From contig NMRB01002220.1 of NCBI GenBank assembly GCA_002633025.1, positions 44,431-108,430 of the forward strand: a stretch of 64,000 nt of DNA, given 5' to 3'. The notes below the pieces were generated by a model. It had not been told where the DNA came from and did not search any database. It was given only the letters and a program-made list of their open reading frames with translations. The stretch is from Notospermus geniculatus. Its lineage: Eukaryota > Nemertea > Pilidiophora > Heteronemertea > Lineidae. Made by a program: the position numbers and the translations under genes. Positions 55,896 to 64,000 of this stretch are shown in pieces. Numbering within the stretch: the first letter of the stretch is position 1; each line of letters starts with the position of its first letter.

Positions 55896-58785
55896 ATGAC
55901 AGACTGGAGAAGAGAAATCCTCGCGAATGTGTCGAGCGTAGAGTACCATGGGGCTACTCCGGGCTTCATCATCGTCTACGGAGAAAACTCGGATGCCATC
56001 TTGTCCAACAGGACTCTTGAGACCCTGATTGCTGCCGGTGAGATAGGAAAGGGGCGAGTGGTCGTATTCCCCCATGATGTTTTCACAACAAATTTCAGAT
56101 TCCAAGAACTACCGAAGTGGAACAAGACACTGCTCGAGAATGTGAGGAGCTGGGTGACAAGAGGCAGAGCTGATGCAGTTGCTATGGATGCTGATCACGT
56201 GAACGACTTCACCTCCATCCCAGATAACAGGTTTCTTTACTGGTCCAGTGTAAGGAAGAGTGATGCGTTCTTAAAGCAGCTGTTGGAATGGGTAGAGAAC
56301 GGCGGAGGGTTGGTGTGCGGGGTATGTCCATGGGGAAAAGCCCAGGTCACAGGTTTATCCTACGAGGAATTCGCGACTTCATTCATCATGAGGAAGCTTG
56401 GAATGTGTTACGCAAGATTCGACGAATACTTCAGTACGTCGGGGAGTCTGTCTGTTACCGGAAACTGTGCGGAGATTTCACGGATAGATCGGGCTGTTCA
56501 ACTGTTGCGACAGCCGGCTGAAGCCGACAGATTGAAGAAGATCACCCGCAATATTTCTTGCATACCGGTAGAGGCCAAATTATATATGGAGGCTGCAGAT
56601 ACCGTGAAGGCGATCGCAGCGGAGCTTTCAAGCAGAGCCCCGACCAAAGGTAACCCTATCTCAAGCCAGGTTGGGAAAAGAGTATCAGAGTTACTGAATC
56701 TGATGATGCTGCAGGAAAGTCAGTCCGGCAAAGCTGTTGTCGCAGAAGGCCGCGAGGAATTTCCTGGTGAATTTGACCAGCCCCCGAATCTGGAGACCGT
56801 CACGGTGTACGTCTCGGGTAAGGAGGGTCGGGTGATTCCGACGGGGTGTTATTTGCCTGCTGGAGTGGAGTTGGTCCTCTCCTGGTCTGCAGAAAGTGGC
56901 GAGGCGAATGGATGGTCCGTAATCGTCGGAGCCCACACGGATGAAAACTTCTCCGTAAAAGAACCATGGAGAAGATGGCCGAAGATTAGCGTCAGTGAAG
57001 AGTTAGGCTCTTCCACTTTGAAGTTGAGGAATCCGTTTGGAGGGCTGGTTTACCTCAAGAGTCCAAAATCTGAGGGAAAACTGAGGGTTACGCTCAGCAA
57101 CGTCGTCCCTGCCCCGAGGTTCACCTACGAGACGGCGAGAGATTGGGAAAATGTTGAGTCGAAGAAGCCTGGCCTCTGGTGCGACATATCCGGCGAATTG
57201 TTGACCATCACCTTACCTTCCAAGGCAATCCGCGACGTCAAGGATCCCGGATCCGTCATGCGCATGTGGGACAATGTGGTAAGAGCGCACATGGAGCTGC
57301 GGGGATGTGACCCGTCCTTGGGTCGAGGCCAGTGGACGGTGGCTGATGAGCAACCAGTGGCAGGTTACATGCACGCTGGGTATCCCATCGTGACTAAGCT
57401 TGATGTTGTTGATCCGAATAGGGTAAGTGTTGTGCAATGTCGGATTTTCATTTAGGAAGATTGAGGTGACCTTTCCATGGTTGTTTTAAGTTGGGCAGGT
57501 TTATTTGGTAGGTTTTGTTATAGCCTAGGGTACATCACACTTGCGACTGGAGACAACTAGTCGCCACTGAGCTACTGGCGACTGTCACCACTGAGTTACT
57601 GGAGACTGGGAGGATCTAGCTGGAACTGGAGGCGACTGATTAGTCGCCAGAAATTGTAGATGTCCACACCCTTGCGACTCGTTGGAACTGTGATTTTGCC
57701 AGTCACCGCGAGTTGCACATGTTCATCTTTCTAGCGACCAGTTGTACACAGTTTCGTTCAGTCGTTGCGATGGACGCGGCCTTGCGACTGATCAGTGTCA
57801 GTTTTCTGTCTCAACGCCCCGGATATTACCCGAGTTACTGCCAGTCGGAAGTGCGGTATACGCGGTCAGGAGATGACGACTGATTGGATCCTCCTAGTTT
57901 TACTGATATCCTGAATTTGCGATGTGCGCGCAGGGCGTCCATCACCAGCGACTGATCAGATCAGTTACTTCCAGTCGCAAGTGCGATGTAGCCTACACCA
58001 GGCTAAAGAGCGGCTTTCCATTGGAGCGTTTCCGTGCGCGAAAACGCTCCAATGGAAAGCCGCCATTAGTCAGAATATTTTATACAGCCATTCGTTAGCA
58101 TGGAGGTACAAGCTGCTTACATTTGTATTTAACGACATGCTGTTTTCTACAACATTATACAATGTATTTGCAGAATGGCGGCAAGTACTTCCTCCTGAAC
58201 GTCGACGGCCTTATCAACCCTAAGACCCAAGATGGCGGCTTGTGGGGCATGTTCCATGAGTTAGGCCATAACTTTCAGAATGATTGGTGGACCTGGGGTG
58301 GGACCGGCGAAGTGACCTGCAACATCTTCACCCTGCATGCCATGGACACCATCTACAACAGGATACTGTGGATTCATCCGTGGTTATCGAATCAGTTGTA
58401 TGACGCCAGAAGGTACTTCGCTGATGGAGTTAGTTTCAAAACATGGAAGGAGAAAGCTGGGCTTGCCCTGTTTATCTACGCACAGCTTGCCCGCGACTTC
58501 GGTTGGGACGCCTACAAGAAAGTCTTCAGAGAGTACGATGCCCTGCCGAAGAGTGCCAAGCCTGATGACGATGAAGAGGAAATCAAACAGTGGATCATTC
58601 GCTTCTCGCGTACGACTGGAAGAAATGTTAGTCCACTGTTCGAGTTCTGGGGATTCCCTTACACTGATCGAGTGCAAGGGTCACTCAGGCACCTGCCGCC
58701 GTATCTACCATCTGATACCATCACCAAGGAATTTGGGCAGAGGAGGGCCGAGGATATCGCGAGAAAATACAAAATCGAAATTTAG
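55896..58785 (+). CDS. TCAF: TCAF-like protein with M60-like domain, gene C
   Basis: Two coding exons (55896-57422 and 58174-58785) join in phase 0 to give 712 residues. The acceptor is TTTCATTTTGCAG ending at 55889, and the ATG at 55896 gives MTDWRREI. Exon 1 has exactly the same length as in gene A (509 codons). Domains are one amidotransferase-like unit (residues 1-240, GGGLVCGVCPWGKAQ), the beta-rich middle (GCYLPAGVELVLSW, GAHTDENFSVKEPW, NPFGGLVYL) and the M60-like end. The donor is AGG|GTAAGT. No stop or frameshift is seen, so gene C is the best candidate for an active copy together with gene A. It is probably cytoplasmic or membrane-associated as in vertebrate TCAFs; no signal peptide is visible. 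The function in this animal is not known. Confidence 0.82.
57520..58007. mobile_element. Foldback element in the gene C intron
   Basis: The left end TAGCCTAGGGTACATCACAC and GCGACTGGAG words face CCAGTCGCAAGTGCGATGTA and ACCAGGCTA at the right. The interior is rich in GTCGC and GCGAC words. Confidence 0.65.
58010..58063. repeat. Perfect 22-bp stem hairpin in the gene C intron
   Basis: GCGGCTTTCCATTGGAGCGT and its exact complement enclose a 10-base loop (CCGTGCGCGA). It could be a MITE remnant or a small hairpin RNA. Confidence 0.7.
58174..58785 (+). CDS. TCAF: Gene C exon 2, peptidase M60-like domain
   Basis: The exon encodes 203 residues starting NGGKYFLLNVDGL after ATTTGCAG. HELGHNFQ and, 13 residues after HELGH, the glutamate of GEVTCN form the expected zinc site. 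The end KYKIEI differs slightly from A (KYKIKI) and B (KYKIDI). Confidence 0.82.
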   Translation, partial: NGGKYFLLNVDGLINPKTQDGGLWGMFHELGHNFQNDWWTWGGTGEVTCNIFTLHAMDTIYNRILWIHPWLSNQLYDARRYFADGVSFKTWKEKAGLALFIYAQLARDFGWDAYKKVFREYDALPKSAKPDDDEEEIKQWIIRFSRTTGRNVSPLFEFWGFPYTDRVQGSLRHLPPYLPSDTITKEFGQRRAEDIARKYKIEI

Positions 58786-58849
58786 AAGACCGGAGGATGT
58801 GACCTCAGAGTCACCAAGCATTGAGCCACTGTAACGTCGACTCAATTAA

Positions 58850-59232
58850 AGCGAATAGCTCGCGGGGTTTGTTTACATTTTTGGTGGTACCTTCCATAGA
58901 GAGTGAATCTAGCCTCCAGGCAAAGCCGTGCTCCAGCCATATGCAACACCTGTGCAAAAATATGCGAATGTAAACACTGGGGACGAGGTTCCATTAAAAA
59001 TTTGTTAAAATGGGTTAATGACGTTTTCAAATTCAGTAGGTCAAGATGTACATTTTGTACTATTCACATTGATTTTGAAGCAGCAGATTTTGCAGAATGC
59101 ACCTCCGAAATTTGGCTGTCTAATGCATTTCCCATTAAACTAAAATCCTTCTTTTGCCTTTTTCTCAAAATGGTGCTTGATATCGATGACCAACTGTCAT
59201 GGCGCCACAACAAACCCCGCGAGCCATTCGCT
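58850..59232. mobile_element. TTAA-flanked MITE after gene C
   Basis: AGCGAATAGCTCGCGGGGTT faces its complement, with TTAA at 58846-58849 and 59233-59236. Confidence 0.8.
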
Positions 59233-59304
59233 TTAACGGACATTAGGCCTATGCTGGGCTGCATCATGCATTGATGAATATCAAACAATGGTGGTGGGTG
59301 ACTT

Positions 59305-59482
59305 CCAAGTGTAACGTTTTTCAGTGTGGCCGTTTTTCTGTGTGATTCCCATTGTTCGGAACACACTGGGAAACGGACTCGCTGTTTCTCTATTGTGTCG
59401 CGCATTGTCAAGTCACCGTTTATTCCGTCAATCTATTGTATTGTCACACTGGCACACGGGCCTCACTGAAAAACGTTACACC
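59305..59482. mobile_element. Short Mutator-like MITE, 9-base duplication
   Basis: GTGTAACGTTTTTCAGTG arms are flanked by GGGTGACTT on both sides (59296-59304 and 59483-59491). Confidence 0.8.
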
Positions 59483-59935
59483 GGGTGACTTTCTGTTTAA
59501 CTGGCGGTCGAAGGGTTTATGGGTGTCTGGATAATATCCGAGTACCATATCAAGTATACATGTATATCAGATTAGCATTTACTCTTCATTGAATGGATGT
59601 GTAGTTTGCAGCACACGTCATTCATGCAACGTCATGCAGTAGTGCACACATAAAAATGTACAATTGATGTATAATCTACTCCAGCTACATGTACTTACCA
59701 TAATGCTTGCTGTGACGTCATCGTTTTTTCATCGGCCACTGACGATATGGGACCGGATGGCTGGTCTCATCTTCCTCGAGGTAAATTTCGCGAAAAGCAA
59801 TTGCCTGAAACAAATTCACAGTTGACCACATCGTGGCGACAGCATCGTAATGTCACAACATTACATGTATATACATGTACTTTATCCTTACCTCTAAGGA
59901 GTCAGTCCACACAATGTGCAGACCAACATGACCAA

Positions 59936-60064
59936 GGGGTGGCCGCATAGAAACTCCGCTAGCGCTAGCGGAGTCCATCTGCCGATAGTGCTGTACATTT
60001 CCCCATGCACTTTAACACCGATAGGCTGTCGAAGCACTAGCGGAGTTTCAATGCGGCTACCCCA
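59936..60064. mobile_element. MITE, GGGGTGGCCGCATAG ends
   Basis: This is a near copy of 49918-50045, including the GCTAGCGCTAGC palindrome. Confidence 0.75.
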
Positions 60065-60380
60065 AATCTCCACATAGGCCTATTGGATATGCATAAGATC
60101 ATTGTATTGCGTAGTGTTGAGAACCAATCGTAGCAGGCTGTCATTTCGGACAGGTAGGCCTATAAATGGGCCTGTTGTATGTTTCCGTCAGCGCCTTGGT
60201 CAGTTAACAAGGTTACACCGCATTACAATCGGAGCAAGGATCGATGGTTTATGACATAACCACTGAGGTTTCACAATGCTTGCTCTGCTCATGACTAGGC
60301 CTATGTTCCATACCATAATAGGCGACGGGGCTTCGTTCTTTGTTCGACCAATCAGAACGAGGAAGTTTGTTGGAATAATA

Positions 60381-60641
60381 GGGAGTTTCCGCAAAGCCCC
60401 CGAAACACCAACGCGAACGCCAAACCCATTGTTCGACGCTACGAAGAGAGCACCGAACAAAAGGATATACGTTCGCGTTGGCGTTTCGGGGGCTTTGCGA
60501 AAACTCTATAATAGGGAGTTTTCGCAAAGCCCCCGAAACGTCAACGCGAACGTCTATCCTTTTGTTCAGTGCTCTCTTCTTGGCATAGAACAATGGGTTT
60601 GGCGTTCGCGTTGGCGTTTCTGGGGCTTTGCGAAAACTCCC
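60381..60641. mobile_element. Two adjacent MITEs, GGGAGTTTTCGCAAAG ends
   Basis: Element 1 is 60381-60506 and element 2 is 60514-60641, each with TA at both sides. They share CCCCCGAAAC and GCGTTGGCGTTTC arms and lie back to back. Confidence 0.75.
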
Positions 60642-60892
60642 TAATATCCTGCAATCCGTACTCCCACTGCAGTGAGATTCAAACAACATACCATGTTGCG
60701 AGCCAATCTGAAGAGGTCGCCACCATCTTTCCTCGGCTGAGACCTCTGAAAACGGCTCAACCCAGCACAAGATTCTTGCGCTCATCGACTTTGCCAATCA
60801 TTTTTATAAAGTAATCGCACCAAAATTCAAATTTGTTCCAGTATTTGTAAAAAATACTATTCAACATTCGTTGGGTATTCAATTTTTTATTA

Positions 60893-61282
60893 GCGAGGTT
60901 TCGCAAATCTGACGAAACACGAAGTACGAAATAGAAATTCAACTTCATTTCCAGGACCTAATGTATTTCTGGAGATGGTTGCCACTACAAAATGTCCCTG
61001 CTGCCGGTGCGTCTTTTAGCATATCATGTAAGACCGACAGAGTTATGATGCATCTTGAATGTTTAAATTTCCACTTCGTATCTACGAATTCGATACGAAA
61101 GATAAATTTCAAAGTGATATACACCGTAACTCTATCGGTCTAACGTCGTACGCTAAAAAAGACGCTCTTGCAGCAGGCGATATTTGTGGTACCAACCATC
61201 TCCTGAAATACATTACGTCATGGAGTTGAAGTCCAATTTCGTATTTCGGACTTCGTTTTTCGTCGGATTTGCGAAACCTCCC
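60893..61282. mobile_element. MITE, GAGGTTTCGCAAATC ends, TA target
   Basis: Third copy of the 24372-24760 family, with arms that include ATGTATTTCTGGAGATGG and its near complement. TA flanks both ends. Confidence 0.78.
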
Positions 61283-61685
61283 TATTAAGGAACAGAGTAC
61301 GAACTCTCTCGAATCCCTACGCAATTGCTTGTGCATCGGTCAGAAATTCATCCGCCATGAACGATGCATTTGCACTGTGCAAAAGTAGTACAGGTTTAGG
61401 TATTTCCAGAACTTGGATGTGGCAATGTTGAACTCTGGGTAATTTACGAGATTGGTTGCGGGCGTGTGAAGAGGTGCGAGACCAACGCCCTACGATTGGA
61501 GGATGGTTAAAGCGACCCTCCAGGCAGCCTCCTCATACATGTAAGCATTTTGATATGCTCCGCCGTTTGGTTGCCATTGGAATCTAACTATGACATGTAC
61601 CGGTATTACAAGTAAATCAATATTTGAGCCGAAATCTGTAGGTTGTCAGCTGCTAGCGCCACCTGTGATGAAGTGACCGCACTGA

Positions 61686-61740
61686 TAGAATTAGAATTAG
61701 AATTAGAATTAGAATTAGAATTAGAATTAGAATTATTTTA
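61686..61740. repeat. Microsatellite (GAATTA)n
   Basis: About eight uninterrupted GAATTA units. The hydrophobic frame on the minus strand here (61653-61946) is produced by the repeat. Confidence 0.95.
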
Positions 61741-62089
61741 TTAATCAAAAGGCCTTCAAGAGGCAAGTACAAATCATAAAATTTACAATGAAGATTCTGA
61801 TTGGTTGTTTTGTTATACAAAATACATAAATGAGTGAAGAAATTTATGAATACATACATAAATGGAAATAACAAGATATTTACTATATACAATCCATGAA
61901 GACATAGACACATGGGATGTAAGGTGATGTGAAATGTGGGGCACATGCCTCTAATCCCCTTGACTCCTTTCTGCGAGGATTATGGAGATGTATTCGGGTT
62001 GAGCTTAATAGCTAGGTAATAACAAAATATCTATTTTTGGTAATATTAAAGAATTTATTAAGTACATAATATGATTAGAATCGTCAAGT

Positions 62090-62395
62090 TCCACTTGAAA
62101 AAGACCCCGGTTGGGGTCGAAAATTCGTGAATTCTAGAGATTGACTTCTTGCTTATTATCATTTTGTGTGTCAATTTTTGTGCTATTCTGTATCTTGGAT
62201 TTACTTGTGCACACGCTTTACGGTGGATTCGTCTAGAGTTTGTGCTGATTCTCTTTGTTGGACCCGTACTCATCCTGTCTACACAGGTGTTAATTAGTTC
62301 TACATTCGGGTTTCTGCTCAGTCTTTTCTAGAGTTTCAGATTGTAAAGTTCCACTTGAAAAAGACCCCGGTTGGGGTCGAAAATTTGCATCTTGA
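62090..62395 (+). repeat. Two copies of the GACCCCGGTTGGGGTC hairpin repeat
   Basis: Both read AAGTTCCACTTGAAAAAGA followed by the CCCCGGTTGGGG hairpin and CGAAAATT. They are about 260 bases apart in the same orientation. A tail-only relative (GTGAATTCTGGAGATTGAC) is at about 63160-63190. Confidence 0.75.
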
Positions 62396-62714
62396 CATAT
62401 CAAGGCCTACGGTCACTTCGCCCTCCGACTACGCTCTCTTCACCCTTGACATTTTCCCTACTGAATTCCACTCCCAGCAGATTGTGCCGTTTATCATGCT
62501 CAGCCCCACTGCTGTCATTAAAAATAATCCAGAGCAAAATATTTCACCAAAAAACATATTCAACGTTAAGCATGCCTGTGTTCTTTATTACTTGATATCA
62601 AAATCCTTCATTTTACAGCATAATTCGTCAAAAAACAATAATTATTTGTTAAATCGCGACGAACATCGATAGAAAGAAGAGCCAACTTGAGAGCCAATCA
62701 GAAAAGTCCTCGCA

Positions 62715-62918
62715 TACATTAGTAGTCCACTGACATCTGAACTTCGACGCAGTTGAAGCCGTGTAAAACATGAATGACATCCCTTTCCCGGTCATAGTTG
62801 ACACAAACAAGTCCTTCCCTGATACAAACACGTGATCCTTCTGATGTGAAGCTAGCGACGAAACATTGTATTTTCCACAAATATCTGACTCCAAGCGACA
62901 TACCGAAGTTCTGAAGCC
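62715..62918 (-). other. Possible first exon of a minus-strand gene
   Basis: AAACATGGCGGCTTCAG at 62924-62908 is a strong initiator context followed by a possible donor (CTTCG|GTATGT). Overlapping frames downstream (62719-62901 and 62649-62894) have coding-like composition, but I cannot choose between them. Real status is uncertain. Confidence 0.2.
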
Positions 62919-62924
62919 GCCATG

Positions 62925-64000
62925 TTTGCTCTGTTGATTTACCTCGAGCCTAGGTGTATTCGGTTACATACACTACGTATTCCGTGTACTTCGTTCATTG
63001 CTCAGTTCCTGGAGGCGAGGTAATAGCTCAGAGAGAGCTCTGATTGGCCACTCATCTTCCGGGTGGCAGTGAGAGCAGAAATGTGGGTAGTATCAGGCAA
63101 GGGTGGATTGAGCGAGAGTAGGAGTGATAGGAACACTTGTCAGGGCAAGATGAAAATTTGTGAATTCTGGAGATTGACTTCTTGCTTATTATACATAATA
63201 TGATACATAGAAAAGATAGGGCTGACGCCAAATAGCTAGGTGGCGGCGTTCGATTCTCTCATTAGATAACTTGACTGCACTATCAGTTGGCACTATCCCC
63301 AGTCCTGATCGAGTACCTACATGTACTCTAATCGAATGTAGGCTAATATTGGTCTTTTCTTATGCATGCATTGCCATATGCATATACTTATATGTAGCCG
63401 ACATGTCTGGATACAGGACTTGGGGGGAGGGGGTCCCTACACTCGGTGAGTAAATTCTCAGAATAAAACCTGGACTTCCAAAATCATTGCACAAAACATT
63501 TTCGAGTGCATGTCCCCCTCCTCCCCCCCCCCCCCACATTTATCCACCTCTTACCAATGTGGCACCGTACATTCAAGTACACTCCTAATGCCCCAATCAC
63601 ACTGAGCTAGTTCTCAGTACGTTCTTGAAAATTTTGCCGAACGGGCTCAAACTATGTGCGAACGGAATGGACGTAGTGGCAACTTTTTACAGTCTTTTTA
63701 CGAACTTCATGGACGGGAAGGGTGCTCCAGAACATCGAGGCATTATTTGGCAAAGGGTTACACGTTCTAGCCCGTTTTACGATTTTTTAAGACGAGGCAG
63801 GACGTTTTGAGAACTACTTCAGTGTGACAGGCCCTTTATGAACTCTATTTCTCTCCGATTTCGTAACTCCCTGAATTGTTGTCCACCAAAATTGTATGTA
63901 CTTTCTAACAGTGTCAACAGAAACTAGAGTATTAAAGAAATATATATGTGAATAAATGTTTTTGTCATTCTGTATACAAAGAAAATTCGAAACTTCTACC
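62925..64000. other. Gene-free stretch
   Basis: I see no supported gene. A C-run lies near 63520-63535, and inverted words (AGTTCTCAGTACGTTC near 63611, AACGTTTTGAGAACTAC near 63800) suggest one more foldback element between about 63590 and 63835. Confidence 0.4.

Noticed and set aside
60249-60814. Long frames on both strands near 60.3-60.8 kb
   Set aside because: They lie in two adjacent MITEs with long arms; the repeats keep frames open without coding.
61653-61946. 97-codon hydrophobic minus-strand frame resembling a membrane protein
   Set aside because: The hydrophobic IL repeats come from the GAATTA microsatellite.

Overview
The window is nuclear DNA of an animal. Its genes have introns, it has few coding stretches, and it is packed with short inverted-repeat transposons (MITEs). 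A tandem family of TRPM8-channel-associated-factor (TCAF/FAM115) genes with a peptidase M60-like C-terminus, frequent TACATGTA and AGGCCT words, PIF/Harbinger and Mutator-like elements and TTAA-flanked MITEs suggest an invertebrate deuterostome. Amphioxus is my best guess; echinoderm or hemichordate is possible. The species call is inference.

Layout. 1-7.3 kb: MITEs, one unrecognised 355-codon exon on the minus strand (2482-3549) and a decayed Harbinger transposase (6697-6993). 7.4-13.7 kb: a ~2.15 kb tandem duplication whose two copies carry different transposon insertions. 13.7-19.8 kb: nested MITEs plus the putative promoter and first exon of TCAF gene A. 19.9-23.9 kb: gene A, two coding exons, apparently intact. 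23.9-33.8 kb: 3' flank, repeats, and the putative promoter of gene B. 33.9-44.3 kb: gene B, in which the N-terminal domain is repeated six times. It has two nonsense codons and a complete 4.07 kb Harbinger transposon in its exon, so I call it a recent pseudogene. 44.3-55.8 kb: a duplicate of the gene A 3' flank, several Mutator-like elements, a tRNA-derived SINE and the promoter of gene C. 55.9-58.8 kb: gene C, apparently intact. 58.8-64 kb: MITEs, a microsatellite and no convincing gene.

How it fits together. The three TCAF-like genes lie in the same orientation, and their coding introns sit at the same codon. The 3' flanks of A and B are copies of each other (25.06-29.02 and 44.83-49.31 kb), so the cluster grew by segmental duplication. 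The predicted proteins join an amidotransferase-like N-terminal domain, a beta-rich middle domain and a zinc-metallopeptidase M60-like domain with an intact HELGH motif. Because the region is duplicated, several paralogous empty sites are visible. They define transposon ends and target duplications exactly and let the insertions be ordered in time.
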